In this document: piece by piece, positions 1 through 12,479 of the stretch
Numbering within the stretch: the first letter of the stretch is position 1
Layout: every line of letters starts with the position of its first letter
Assembly (NCBI GenBank): GCA_025331125.1
Contig: JAOALB010000087.1
Location: forward strand, 124,001-188,000
DNA length: 64,000 bases
Direction of reading: 5' to 3'
Source of the DNA: Mycogone perniciosa
Lineage: Eukaryota > Ascomycota > Sordariomycetes > Hypocreales > Hypocreaceae
Notes under the pieces: generated by a model
Seen by the model: only the letters and a program-made list of their open reading frames with translations
Told to the model about the DNA's origin: nothing
The model's database searches: none
Translations under genes and position numbers: made by a program

Positions 1-694
1 AGCATCTCAGACAACAGGGACATTCAAGTCTTTTTCCCCCTTGTATCTACCACGATCCGTCCTATATAGGCATGTAAATATTAGATAGTACTTCGTATAT
101 ACATTAGTACCTAGTTAGCTGAAGTGAGGGGAAACCCGAATGGCGGGCGTGGGGTCCATCAATATGCAGTGGGGTTTATTAAGCCGAACCGGGTATTACT
201 TCGTAGTAATCATATCAATATGTAATTCACCACATAGGTTGCACCTCCGAATAACGGCGGCAAGTCCGCGTGCTTCGAATCAGAACGCTTGTTTGAGCCA
301 TGTACGGATTACTATGCATAACTATTACACTCCTAGCCCTTCGGCCTAGCTTCGGTGAGGTGAGGGTCAACAGTCCCCAAGCGTAGCCACTCTTCCTTTT
401 ATCCAATGATAATATGTACATGTTCCCTAATATCCTCGTGTCTTTGAGCGGACGGCCCCCCATCTATTGCATCCATGGCTGCAACACGTGCTTCACACCT
501 GCGATGCTAACATGTCGTTTGCTTGGTCAGCCCTGTTTGGCCCGCAGATGTGCATCAACAAGTACGGAGTAGTTATAGTACTAGTACTGCCAAAAGTTCC
601 AGAGTGTGGTTGACAAAAATAGTTCGTGTTCGTATGTGTTGTGGCTTGCTTACCGAGCCGCCATCACCATCGTATTCCCGCACAAAAGACCTCT
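1..694. other. intergenic, no gene seen
   Basis: I see no supportable gene. Only short overlapping open frames with no family resemblance are present. A copy of the dispersed motif TACGGAGTA lies near 562. The stretch lies beyond the 3' end of the minus-strand mannosidase gene and probably contains its 3' untranslated region. Confidence 0.5.
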
Positions 695-2512
695 TCACCT
701 TTGTGCTTGCGGTCGCTTGAGGGGATGTGCCTCCGTGTTGAGAACATACTCATCTAGGCTGATCACATCTGGTGGCGAGAAGATGAGATAGAAGTATTTG
801 AGCGTTTCCGCCATCCAGAAGCTCTAAAGGACACCAACAGTCAGCACACCGGACAGAGATGATAAATAAAAGGGCTCATGGCTACGGAGTACTGATAGCT
901 CCAACGGCAACCACCTTACCTCCATTGAATCAAGCTTCTTTGTTGGGCCCTTGACTGTTACGTCCTCAATAGCAGAGTTGGCAAGTCTCGTCTCTGTAGC
1001 CTTCATGATAGACTGGAACATGTTCCAAGCCACGTCCTGCAGGTCCGACTTCCCTGTTATGCGGTACAGAACAAAGAGACTCTCAATGGCCTCCGGTCGT
1101 AATATATACCGCCTGTCCCTAGCATGAGAGAAACCTTTGGGCAGTTTTGAGTCGCCCTGCTTCTTCCAGCGTGCCTCATCCCAGGGACAAGGGTCCAGGG
1201 TTTTGCAAGATACGAGACCAAATATCTCGGGCATGATTCCCGTGGGGAAGCGGCTGTAGGCCCAGCCACAACCGCGGGCGAGGCGCTCGCCGATGTCGAC
1301 ATGCTCGTCAATGTCAAACAGTTTGCCGCCGAGTCCAAACATACCTCCAACGAAGCAGGTTAGGTGCTGACTTTCTGGTTTGAGTCCATCTTCTCCTGTG
1401 TCTGCGCGGTACTCTCCACTAAACAGAATATTGTCCTGGTTGGGCAACATCGGTCGGAATAGCAGGTTCTTAATGGCGGTTTCCATGGATCCACGGTATA
1501 ATTTCTCGTAGACCTCATCCACACCTCCTAATAAGGCATGCATTTTGGGGAAATACTCGTACAGCGAATCCGCCAAAGCACCGAGCGTGAAGCTGGTATC
1601 AACTGCCCTCTGGTTCTGAAAATCAAGACTCGTAGGCCACATGCCTGGCAGACTCGTACTGTTCTGAATTCTCACAAGAAACTGGGTCACGCGATCAATG
1701 GCATCATAGTACTTATCCTCGCCAGTGAGCTGCGACAGTCTCGTAAACTCCAGGCTGAGCGAGCAAGGCGATGCCGACGGATCGTTCGTCCCCGCCACCA
1801 GCTTCCCATCTCGCGCCTTGTTAAAGTCCAGCCAGAAGCCCGGCATCCTATTCGGTGTGTCGAACCCAAGATACAGCATCTCTCCCAACTTAATCGCCTT
1901 GCGCAGCAGCACTGGCTCGCCACTGAGGTCGTAGGCGCTCAGCAGGCCGCCCAAATGGCGAATCGTGGTCTCGAACATGTTGGCAGCCGTGTGATCTGTC
2001 CGCGACCAGTCAATGGCACCAACGGCGGTGGCAGCCTCTGCGAACTCGTCCTTGAAGCCCATGATCCACATTGTGTCCAACGAGTCGACCAGCGTGGCGG
2101 CCCAGCCACCAAACGGGTCCTTCGCCGAGCCAGATACAGGCGTGAGCTCATCCCTCATCCAGGCATGTTCCTTGTAGGCTTCGTAGCTGCGCTTGAAGAC
2201 ATTGCGAACGGCATTGCGACGATCCTCGTTGACAGCCCTGGGGGCGAAGGCGCTTGCGTCGGCTTGGACTCGAGGCAGGACACGTGGCTTATTGGTCGGC
2301 AAAGGCTTGATGGAATTGGGCCGATGGTGTTGTCGCACAGTCGACCAGTCGAAGGAGCTCTGGACAAATGCGGGTTCAGATATGTGGTTGCGGTTGCGGT
2401 TGTGGTGTGGCAGAAGATAGAACATGAAGAGTCCTGTGAGGAAGACGCCACTCAGCACCACAAAACGAGTCACTCTTCGCGGTAAGCCCATGGCATTCAA
2501 ATTGAGCCCCAT
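695..2512 (-). CDS. class I alpha-1,2-mannosidase (GH47), type II membrane protein
   Basis: Predicted to trim alpha-1,2-linked mannose from N-glycans in the ER/Golgi lumen. Two exons (2512-920 and 823-695, intron 824-919) give 573 residues, a normal length for membrane-anchored GH47 enzymes. Residues 15-36 form one hydrophobic segment after a short basic tail, a type II signal anchor. The catalytic domain runs from about residue 88 to the end. Visible GH47 landmarks are DSLDTMWIMG (143-152), ETTIRHLGG (181-189), HLTCFVGGM (383-391), GIMPE (425-429) and RPEAIES (472-478). C386 and C415 sit where the family has its conserved disulfide. Without splicing, the frame loses the conserved tail; exon 2 restores SFWMAETLKYFYLIFS and the NTEAHP motif. 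The intron contains TACGGAGTACT (883-893). A second in-frame Met at residue 8 is an alternative start. Confidence 0.95.
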
Positions 2513-3200
2513 GACAAGGCCTCATTTCGCCCGCTCAATGGCAGAGTTGGTGTAGCGAAAGATGGATTCAGGAAGAGGAGGACTGTAATAATACGAGGAT
2601 ACTCCGTAGACTAATAACTCAGCACTTTGCCAAGCAATTCACTCGCCTTGACGTTAGTTCTTAGTAGTTCAATGTGCAGATCCTCCTGGTGCATCACAAT
2701 GGATGGACGACTAATCAGCCACCAGCGCCACTGATGCCCAGATATGTCTCCCGAAAGCCAAAAGGATTGTTTTCAACTGCTTAAAAAAACACATATCATT
2801 GAAGCATGCAGTATTACTTGTTTTCGTCCATAAAGGCAAAGCTTTGGAACCAAGTCGGTACGGGAGCATATCATCACAGGCGATTCTAGAGGTGACTTAT
2901 TTACACAAGTCTTGGTTTTTATATACGTCTAGTCAACAGCAAACCACGCAACAACAACCCATTAAAAGTCTCGATACACAAGAAAGAATAAAAGCGGGAT
3001 TCAAAAAGAAAGTACTACTACTCCAATCTCCGCCAGATATAGAATATTAGTGGGAAATAGTGAAACGGCTGCTAAAGAAACTAACATGTGTGTATGCAGG
3101 TATTCTGCTCTGTGAATCAACACCAATTCGAATCTGTTATATACCCTTACGCCCTTCAAGAAGAAATGCACTCCCTCGTTTTCCAACTTCGCTATGCCCG
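2513..3200. other. intergenic, no gene seen
   Basis: This is the 5' flank of the mannosidase gene and the 3' flank of the Whi2-like gene, both on the minus strand. I see no coding sequence. ATACTCCGTAG (about 2600) is one copy of the dispersed motif. Confidence 0.5.
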
Positions 3201-4940
3201 TCAGCGAAGTCCAATCACGCTCATCTCCAATGTCCACACACGGCGGATCCACACTTTAAGCTTGCCCTCAACACCTTCAACATTCTCCAACTCGATGCCT
3301 TCCCACCAGCACCGTCTGGCGGGTTTCCGCCAGAAAAGGAGCAGCTTCTGCGCCATCCCCACTGCGTTGTTTCCCATCTCATTGCCCCGAATATCGCTTC
3401 GCAGTCGGGCCAGCGCCAGGCTGCAGATGACGGCCTTGTTCGGCTCGCCAGCCCGATGCCCCCACTGATCGTCGTGGTTAAAGCCGCTGCATATCTGCGT
3501 TAGTCGACGCCCTTTATTGCAGAAAAATACTAGCATGAAATAATGCCCAAGAAATTCGACTCACCCTGCTGTCAGCATCTCAATGAGATGTGCCTCCGTG
3601 GTGCCAGGCTCGTCGCTGCGTTTCAGTCCCGAGAAGATGCCATCCTGTTTAAGCAGGGCCTGTGCTGCAGCGCGCTTTACATGAATCATGTCTGGTTGAC
3701 TGATATCTGGCCTTGGCGGGATGGCGTAGAAGTCAAGGTCTTCTCTCAACACTATGATACCAGCTCGCTTCGAGGTGTCGTCGCGGGCGCCCATAGGATC
3801 CAAGGACACGATATCTCCATCCTGCGACGTGCTTGGTGACGACTCGGACGGGATTGACTGGGCTACATTCCGGAAGAAATCCAACATGTATTGCAGTGAG
3901 GCTGGGTCGTACTATGTACAGTCAATAAAAGCTTCTGAGTATCACAAGCCGATGCGCTACTCACGTCTACTTGAACGGCATCGCTATCCGGAAACCCGCT
4001 CATATGACCCTCGGGGAAGAGTCCATTGGGAAACAACGACAAGAGCACAAACTCAGGCAGGGTGAGCAACTCGTCACGCGAGAGTACAAATCTGGTACCC
4101 CTATTACATTTGTTAGCCCATTGGCTCGTAGTGTATGCGGGTATGGAGATTGCTTACCGTAGGTCCATGGTGATGGTCTCGTCGGCGCCAACATCTAGAT
4201 ACGTTCCCCGTTAGTCGCTTTGTGTCTATTGCGGAAAGGCAGCACTAGAACCCACCTCCAATGGCATTGATGGGCGGTCCGCCCTGTTGTACCTGAGTAA
4301 TAATACTCGAGGCTCCTCCGGCTGCCGCCATTAGATATGTAAAGGTGAGGAGAGGACTATCCCCCTCTTCTGAGTACGCGGGTGGCGGTTCGGCGTCGTC
4401 GTCCTTGCGGCTCGACTCTCCCTTAGTATCCCTCGGAAGCGCACACTTGGTCTCTGTGACAGGATCGTGAAAGGCCCTAGCAGCGGTCTGGTCCGGATCG
4501 AAAGGCTCGGACGTAGGCGAGACGTAGGCTGGCGCGGCAACGGATCCTGATCCTCTGTCCTCTGGAGCGGAAGCAGTGGCAAACGTGCCCGACGACTCGC
4601 CGTGATCTTCGTCGTGGGAGAAGAGCGAGGAGAAGGGCGGCGGTCGATGCGAAGACGAGGCTTCGGACGCAGGATACTGCGGCGGAGGTAACTGCTCAGT
4701 CTCGCAAACAGCGCCGTGATGGTTGTCTTCGGCGGCGACGTCGTCGTCGTGGACAGAGTCGGGGTCCAGTTCTTGTTGTTGTTGATGTTGTCGATGTTGT
4801 TGGGCGACGGCTGCGACTGCAGTGGCGGCTTTGACTGCGTGCTCGCGATGCACCAGGGCCTCAATCAACTCCGAGGACTCAGATGGTCCAGTTCCAGGAT
4901 CCTTCGGCCCAGACAATGCGGCGGATTTATCACGGTTCAA
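3201..4940 (-). CDS. Whi2-like BTB-fold protein (phosphatase activator), 5' end unresolved
   Basis: Resembles fungal Whi2-type proteins, which in yeast work with Psr1/Psr2 phosphatases in stress response and TORC1 control. Five exons join in frame: 4940-4256, 4194-4158, 4100-3965, 3911-3565 and 3486-3201, giving about 496 residues. The first 228 residues are disordered and rich in Gln, His, Asp, Ser and Pro. A BTB/POZ-like domain follows from about residue 234 (TITMDLRGTRFVLSRDELL, then FPNGLFPEG and YDPASLQYMLDFFR). The C-terminal half is conserved and ends in VWTLEMSVIGLR. No ATG opens the frame. Position 4940 is a TTG, the frame stays open upstream to a TGA near 4999, and the open stretch reads like coding sequence (DPLNPFITPPSPPSRLPGLL). 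No usable 3' splice site lies in between. The start is therefore a non-AUG codon or lost to an indel. Confidence 0.8.
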
Positions 4941-5578
4941 GAGCCCAGGCAGGCGAGATGGCGGTGATGGGGGTGTAATAAAGGGATTGAGCGGGTCAGG
5001 TCAGTGCAGCATTGGGCATCTGTTATTTATCACTGACAACAGAGACGGATGGCGCTGAGGAACGCAGGCATTCGAGCGTGACGGGGCGATATGGCAAAAC
5101 TCCAGACGATGGAGGATCGTTTGCTGGCACGTATAAGTGGTTAGAGGCTGGGGCAGATGCAAACTTGCTTGATTAATGGATCAACTGATTAATTGATTAC
5201 CGCTGCTGCTGAGTTGACGATGTGAGTGGAGATGGTTGCCATAGGTTCCAGATGCTCCATAGGTTCCATCCTGAACCCTCTGCACAGAGCGCCGCGCAGC
5301 GTGTCCAGCTGGCTTGGGGGCTTGGGGGGCCCTGGAGACGCTTCGGGCCCCACTGTGCCAATGGAACGGGTAACGGACTGGGCTTCCGTTGGCCAATCAC
5401 AGAGCTGCAGCAAGATGCAGCTTCACATTAGCCGCCAGAGGGCATCTCGAAACCGCCAATGAGATCTGCCAATGAATCGAGTCTCGCATTGGTCTTTTCT
5501 AAGCAAAGCTGAGCAGGTGCCTCATGGACGAGTAACAGTTGGGTCTTGTAGCTATTAATTACGAGATAACTATGTATT
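4941..5578. other. intergenic between two minus-strand genes
   Basis: Contains the 5' flank of the Whi2-like gene, including about 55 bp of unexplained open frame next to its TTG, and the 3' flank of the G-patch gene. Several short frames over 5181-5460 overlap on both strands and show no family features. I see no gene. Confidence 0.5.
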
Positions 5579-7739
5579 CTATTTGCCGTCACTGTCGCTG
5601 TCGCTGTCGCTGTCACCAAATATGGCCCGTAGCACGTCGGTGTTTGCCGCCTTTCCTTCAACGGCTTCGTTTCGCTCAGGGTTGACTTGGTCTTCAAGCA
5701 CGACCTCATTCTTTGGTGAGTGTACTGGACCAGCTGCGGGAGCTTCCGGACCACCTGTTCCTTGTGACGGTGAAGCCTGTATCTCTCCCATATGGTCAAA
5801 CGGTGGCTGAGCAGTTGACACGGGCGCGGTCTTCGCAGTGGCATCTGACTCGTTGTCAGGCCGGGAGTGCGCTGGTCCTTTGACATTAAACCGCTTGCAC
5901 AGTAGTCGGGTGGGAAAGAAATCCGTCGCGGATCTTGTCATGTGGCCAAACATGCCCATCTTTGCTGCCTCCTCTGCTGGATCTGCCGGCTTCGGCTCTA
6001 GCTTAGACACCAGCTCGGCATCTTTTATCGCATTCCCCGAGTTGTTAGGCGGTCCCTTGCTAGTCGTGAATCGGGATGCCATAAAGCCAGTCATGGGTTT
6101 GAATATTCTTGCGCAGTTGTAAAATTCATTCATCTCACGCAGAAATTCATCGTCAGACATGCCCTTGGCCTTTCCTGGCAGCGGCTGCCCAGAACCGGTA
6201 TTGTGGTCCAAATAATGTCTGTATCTGACTTTCTTCGCCTCGTCGTCTGCATACGGCCCTCGCAGGCCCCTCGCGATCGCTGCCACTGCAGTCTCTCGAT
6301 CCAACTTGGGAACCTGGTCCCATAATGCCTTCAGTCGCTCCTCTTCCGATATTGCAAATTCCTCCGGGACTTCGCCTCGGGCAGGAGGCAGGTCCCTCTT
6401 CCCCGATACTGCAATCAGCTTTTCCCGAGTTGAAGCAGATATGTAGTCAAAGACAGATTTTCCTGGGAGTGCCTCTTCCCCGAGAATAGTGGCTCGCGAT
6501 CTAGGGTCATGAGTTGAAGCCTTGGCCGCATCAGCGGTGGACACGTAATTCGCCGCCTTGCCTTCGACACCTAGGTCTTTCGATGATTTCCACCCAGGAG
6601 GTATTGGAGGTGGTGCATACTTGGACAAAACAGTAGTTAGATCTTCCGTAGCTCTCGCCAAGACAAATCCGTCGAGAGGAAGCCGTCCGTCCTGGCACCG
6701 CCGCAAGCTGTTCCCAACCCTGGCGGTCTTCAGCATAAATACTGGAGCGCTTTTCAAAGACGGGTTCGCTGGGCCTGCTAAAGCCTTCTTGCTCTTCTTC
6801 TTCTTGTCGCCCCCTATGGCACGATTATACCTAATCTTGGGCCCGATTTCATAAGGATCTTCATCAGACCCTGTGTCATTGAGAATTCCCACGCCAATAC
6901 CTCCTCTTTCAGTTTTTGTCTTGTTCCGCCCCTTGGAGAATAGAGACATACTGTCCACTCGCCCGAGTTGTGGCTCATCTCCTTCCTCATCCTCGATTTC
7001 ATTATCGCGACGTAGTGTAGAAAGCTTGGCCTCCCCACGGTGCCCAAGGCCCTTGCGATCAGTTTTGCGGATGAATTGTATCATTTCTGCATTATCAGGT
7101 GCGAAGAGATACGTTTCTCCTCCCGAGGCAGCAGGCCCTGTGCCAACATCTAGTCGCGCTGTTCGGCGCACTTTCGGACCAATGCCTTGGCCGTCCTTCC
7201 AGCCCATCTTGCGCAAGAGCTTCAAGCCCATGGTATCTCCCTCGGCCCTGAACAACCCCACCAAGCCGCCTCCATGGAGCTCTTCCTGGGTGGACGAGCC
7301 TAGCCCTGCAAATGCTTGCGAAGTCTTGAGAGTCTGTGCCTCGGCAGCGTCCGCAAGATCCTCCTCGTCCATGTAGTCCTCTGCGCGTTGCTGCGCGTAG
7401 CTCGTTTCATCTTTCCGGCGGTTCGTCCGGCTTGATACAAAGGTGGACGGTGTCCATCCTTCCTTGGACCCGACGGTATTGAAGTAACTGCATCGATTGT
7501 TAGAAAATACGGTTCCGTCCCAGCCTCAACACCTGACCCGCAACTTACCCTGCGCTCCAGCCGCCAGTGAAGGCTCCATGTAGTCGTCTCCTGCCCCTCT
7601 CATCCCTCACCTCTTGTTTCCAAAGCGGAAGATATGAGCCATCGTCGCGTTCACCATCTTCCGGCAGAGGAGTACCGAAGATTGCGAATGGCGCATGGAG
7701 GTCAGCCTCGAATGTCGACCGAGATCGTTTGTAGGACAT
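5579..7739 (-). CDS. GPATCH1-type G-patch domain protein
   Basis: Probable spliceosome-associated nuclear protein; G-patch proteins typically bind and activate DEAH-box RNA helicases. Exons 7739-7549 and 7487-5579 (intron 7488-7548) give 699 residues. The N-terminus (SYKRSRSTFEADLHAPFAIFG, then GTPLP) is the conserved start of this family. The G-patch lies at about residues 148-172 (GLKLLRKMGWKDGQGIGPK). A conserved block FGHMTRSATDFFPTRLLCKR precedes a disordered tail that ends in a Ser-Asp repeat. Length and order match GPATCH1 (DUF1604 class) rather than smaller G-patch proteins. The start ATG at 7739 is supported by the conserved residues that follow it. The 5' end faces the Kin1-type kinase across a divergent 1.3-kb gap. 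Confidence 0.88.
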
Positions 7740-9078
7740 GGGTTTCCGTGGTCAGGCGACGGGTGAGAGGGTCCTGCCGTATCATGGAGGGCTCGAATTA
7801 TTGTGCTTGCTTGATCTCGTTACAAGCTTCCAATTGGTACCTAGATGTCCATCGGCGCCAGTGCCTTATTCATTGAAGGATGAGGCTACGTGATTGATAT
7901 TTTATCGATAAGACGGAAGCTAAACTATAACAAGCCAATAGTGTCTACAAAGCACCTGGAGGCTGACCAATGAATGGCCTAGCTGCTGGCCAACCCAACG
8001 TCGCGCAACCAGGAACCATCACCGCTTCCAGCGTCATTCTTCTCGTATTCTTTGATAAGTCGAGGGGAACAACTGTGCTGCAGATACCGTCAAAACTAAG
8101 ACGGAGTGCCAAGATCTATTAACAGTATAAGGAGTAGCAATAGTAGTAGAACGGTACACTACTTCATAATAATCTCAGGTAGTAGTACTCGTGCTACAGA
8201 GTACTCCGTTCGAAGTACATACATGAAAAAAGCATAAAGTGATAGTATCCAAATCGGGAGCTTTTTTAATTGGAGTAGCCTCTCACTACGAGTACTAGCC
8301 GAAGCTATTGATGAGGGGAGCCCCGTCTTGATACAGGTATGGAGTACACAGTGATATGACAAACAGGTGCCAGACTGATCATCCTTCAACAGACCATGCA
8401 GCTTCAAACCGACACCGGTACATTTTTCTTATCAGCATGTACAAAATACACTGGATGCTGCACAGGCGAAATTGCCTCTCTCTCTCCGTTTCAAAAAAAG
8501 ATGGTTGCATGTCCTGGACGTTGGTTGGCTATGTGGCTGGCCTGGTGGTGCCCAAACAGGCTGATTGTTGGGCCTGCAGCAAACAATGGATGGATGCAGT
8601 GGAACCCAGCTGCAATGACGCCTGAGGGGAAATGCCTTGGATGAGCTGGACATGTTGCATAGCGGCCAACCAAGGGCTGCGCTGCATAAGCCCAAGGCGC
8701 TAGAGCAGGCCGCCGAGTGCATCGAGTGAGGGCCTGGCAGTCCGCTAAAAAATAATAATGCCAGCCAGGACTGATCAGTGGTCAGTGGCACTCCAAGGAC
8801 CGCTGCGGCACCTCACTCATCAATTTCACCCGCCCGTCTGCTGGTCACGCATGGATCTTCTCCTTTTTTACACAACGAGACCTGGTGCTGCCGCGACACA
8901 CTCACGGGCTTTGCTCCAATCTCGCCTCGCCCAGCGTTTGTCTGTATGTAATTGAGCCCATTCTTTTTGCTTTTTTCGCGCGTTTGCGGTTCCAGAGCCA
9001 GAGCCGGCGAGTACTGGCTGCGCTACGCTACAGCAGTTGACCGCGTTCATCCGTTCGCTGAGAGTGAGCTCGCTCGCC
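7740..9078. other. divergent intergenic region (G-patch gene / kinase gene)
   Basis: This 1.3-kb gap separates divergently transcribed starts and should hold both promoters and a long kinase 5' leader. An AGTACTCCGTT motif lies near 8208, followed by TTCGAAGTAC. Open frames of up to about 120 codons here (for example 8432-8791) have low-complexity composition and no recognisable features. A reading frame upstream of the kinase ATG begins at a TTG (9037) and is not used in my model. Confidence 0.5.
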
Positions 9079-12000
9079 ATGACAACCGCCGCAGCGTCGC
9101 AAGGCTCGGCTTTCTCGCACGCCTCCCCCTCGCGAGCACCCCCATCCCGGGCCTATTCCACACGCACCTCCCGCCCCCCTCCTGTGCCATCCGCTGGCGG
9201 CGCAGCTGGCCATTATCCATCCTCTTCCACCTCCAACTCCCACGCACTCAATCATCATCAACACCAACAAACCCAGCAGCACCACCAGCAAGCTCGCCAT
9301 CATCGCCGCAGCTCGTCCTCATCACGCCCCGGCCAAGACAGTCTCCCCCAAAATGACTACGAAACCTCTCACCTAGCAACAGCCTATCCCAAGCGCAGCT
9401 CCAGCCGAGATCGCCCACCGCTCTCCTCCACCAACAGAGCCACCGACTCGTCCCGGCCTCATCGACGGAGCAACAGCATACGTTCCAACCATCATCGCCA
9501 AGGTCATTCAGAAATGGCTCCCTCTGCTGTCGCCAACAATGGCAGCACTACCGCCGCGTCACACAGCGCCTCCCACGCCACGCCCGACGCGCCTCATGCC
9601 TCGTCCAGCTCCAAGCAGACGAGATCACGGACAACCATCCCTACCCAGTCCGGCAAATGGATCCTGGGAAAGACCATCGGCGCTGGTAGCATGGGCAAAG
9701 TCAAGCTGGCTCGCAAGGAAGATGGAAGTGAACAGGTTGGCATCTTCCCTCCCGAGTCTATCCATCTAACATCGAGTTCCTAACTTCCATCGCTCCCCAG
9801 GTCGCGTGCAAGATCATCCCCCGTGGCTCTACCGATGACGGCCACCAGACCCGAGCAGAGAAAGAGCGTGCCGACCAGTCCAAGGAGATTCGAACCGCCC
9901 GCGAAGCCGCCATTGTCACCCTCCTCCACCATCCACATATCTGCGGTCTGCGTGATGTCGTCCGGACCAACTATCATTGGTACATGCTCTTTGAGTATGT
10001 CAACGGTGGACAGATGCTCGACTACATCATCTCTCATGGGAAGCTGAAGGAGAAGCAAGCCCGCAAGTTTAGTCGTCAAATTGCCAGCGCCCTGGACTAC
10101 TGCCACCGAAACAGTATTGTCCACCGTGATCTTAAGATTGAGAACATTCTCATTAGCAAGACTGGTGATATAAAGATCATCGATTTCGGTCTCAGCAACC
10201 TATTTTCCCCTCGCGGACACCTTAAAACCTTCTGTGGTAGTCTGTATTTTGCTGCCCCCGAGCTCTTGCAGGCCCGGGCTTACACAGGACCTGAGGTTGA
10301 TGTATGGAGTTTCGGCATTGTTCTGTATGTTCTCGTCTGCGGTAAGGTGCCTTTCGACGACCAGAGCATGCCAGCCCTGCACGCAAAAATCAAGAAGGGA
10401 CTCGTCGACTACCCTAGCTGGTTATCTAGCGGTAAGTAAACTTGAGGTGTGAAAAACGACGCTCGACGCTAACATGCACCAGAATGCCGACATTTAATGT
10501 CTCGGATGCTAGTCACCGATCCCAAGCAACGTGCTACCATGCAGGAGGTCATGAACCACCCATGGATGGTCAAGGGCTTCAATGGCCCTCCCGACAACTA
10601 CCTACCCGTGAGGGAGCCACTCAACGCACATCTAGAGCCAGAGGTCATTGCAGCAATGCAAGGGTTCAATTTTGGTTCCCCTGAAACTATCAGAACCCAG
10701 CTCCAAAAAACCATTGAGTCAGAAGAATATCAACAGGCTGTCAAGGCGTACCATCGTGAGAAGGAGCTGCCCCAGCCAAACAAGGATAGCGAGAAGAAAC
10801 GGGGGTTCGGCTTCGACTTTTACAAGCGGAGGAATTCTGGTACCAGTCGGGACACTTTGACCGGTCCCAGCTCCGAGGGTTTGCAAATTGGCGTCGATCC
10901 CCTCAACGCCTTTAGTCCTCTCACCTCCATTTACTATCTGGTCAAAGAAAAGCATGATCGTGAACAAGGAGAGGCGAGTGCTCCACCAACCAGTACATCA
11001 CGCGAAAAGGACCGAGAGCGAGAAAAGGAGAGGGAGAAAGAGAAAGAGAAAGAGCGCGAACGAGAACGCGAGAGGCTGCCGGAGGCAGTGCCTGAACTGG
11101 CACCTCCCCAAGCGGCTCACACCAATCCAGCCAGTTACGAAATGCCCGGTGAAAGGCCAACAGGAGGACGAACTAGGCCTAGGGCTCGTACACACGGGGA
11201 AGACGACGCTCCAGATATAGTCAAGCAGTCAACCCCCGTGTCGCCACCAGAAACAAAAGTCGAACAATTGCAAAAGAAAGAGGGCACCACCGCTGGCTTG
11301 CTTCGACGGTTTAGCACTCGCAAGCGCAGAGACGCTGAACGATCGGAGAAGGACAAGGATCGTTCGTATCCTCCCGTAGTACAAGTTCATTCACCGACCG
11401 AAACGCCCACCGCACCAAGGAAAAGTTTCAGTATCCGACGTGGACGGCGCGACCGAGACGACCATCCTCGTATCGCACTGCCATCTAGTGGCAGCCAACC
11501 TCAGCACAGCGAGCTTCTTAGCCCCCCCATGTCTGCTGGTGCCGTTAAGGATTCACGCAAATCTGGTCTCGGGCGATCAACAAGCGTCAATTCTGCCGAC
11601 CTCCGTCGACGTGATACTGGCAGGTCGCCTCGAGAACCGCCATTGACAAGTGGTTCGGATCAATCCGTCATGAATGAGCAGGCTGGGACAATCCGGAGGG
11701 GACATAACCATTCAGGGTCAGTGGTATCAACAAGAGCAAAGTCCCTGGGACATGCTCGCCGCGAGAGTGTTCAGCAGCGTCGACTTCGCAGAGAGGCTGC
11801 TCAGGAAGCCAATGTTCCTGAGGAGACTGATCTGGAGCAGGAGCAAAGTGGTGTCTCTACAGATCGGCTAGACAGCGCCGAGCTGGCAAAACCAGTGTAC
11901 CTCAAAGGCCTCTTTAGCGTGTCAACAACGTCCGGCAAGTCTGTGCCAGCAATCCGAGCCGATATCCGACGTGTACTTCGACAGTTGAACGTCGAATACA

Positions 12001-12479
12001 CTGAGATCAGGGGTGGATTCAGCTGCAAGTACACGCCGAGCATTGATCTGAATAAGGTTCATGACCCGCCCAACAGCCCTGCGGCACAGACTCCGGGACA
12101 CCGCCGACGTTTCAGTTTCGGTGGACTAATGCGCGGGGATGACCGTGACGAGATCCGTGATCTAGACCGGCCCCCAGTGACACCGCGGACACCCGGTCGA
12201 TCTGATCGACATCGGGATCGCGACCATAGTTATTCCAACTCGGAGACTTCAGTGGATAGTATCCCTCGGAGAAATGGCGGTGGCTCAAGACGGGTGCCGG
12301 GGGAGACAACCACACAGGTGCAGAGCGATCTTGGGGGCAGCATGGTAATGGAGTTTGAGATCTTCATTGTCAAGGTTCCTCTCCTCTCACTACACGGCAT
12401 TCAGTTTAAGCGGATGACAGGAAATACATGGCAGTACAAGAACATGGCGGAGCAGATCCTCAGGGAACTCCGGCTTTGA
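9079..12479 (+). CDS. kin1: Kin1/MARK-type serine/threonine kinase with C-terminal KA1 domain
   Basis: Kin1-family kinases act at the cell cortex in polarity, septation and exocytosis. Exons 9079-9735, 9801-10431 and 10483-12479 give 1094 residues. A disordered N-terminus of about 190 residues (Ser, His, Pro, Gln-rich) precedes the kinase domain, about residues 192-458. It shows the glycine loop GAGSMG, VACK (K223), HRDLKIEN (catalytic D329), DFG (D347), a CGSLYFAAPEL activation segment and the HPWM end motif. The middle is disordered and contains a run of alternating Arg/Lys/Glu at 10994-11080. The C-terminus is KA1-like in two parts, about 898-945 and 1050-1094, separated by a low-complexity insert. 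KA1 domains bind acidic membrane lipids. The upstream in-frame TTG at 9037 is not needed; the ATG at 9079 is the first Met. Confidence 0.95.

Noticed and set aside
1538..2485. 315-codon plus-strand frame
   Set aside because: It is the antisense shadow of the GH47 mannosidase, whose own frame is unmistakable.
9037..9078. N-terminal extension of the Kin1 kinase
   Set aside because: The extension starts with TTG; the first ATG is at 9079, and nothing conserved lies before it.
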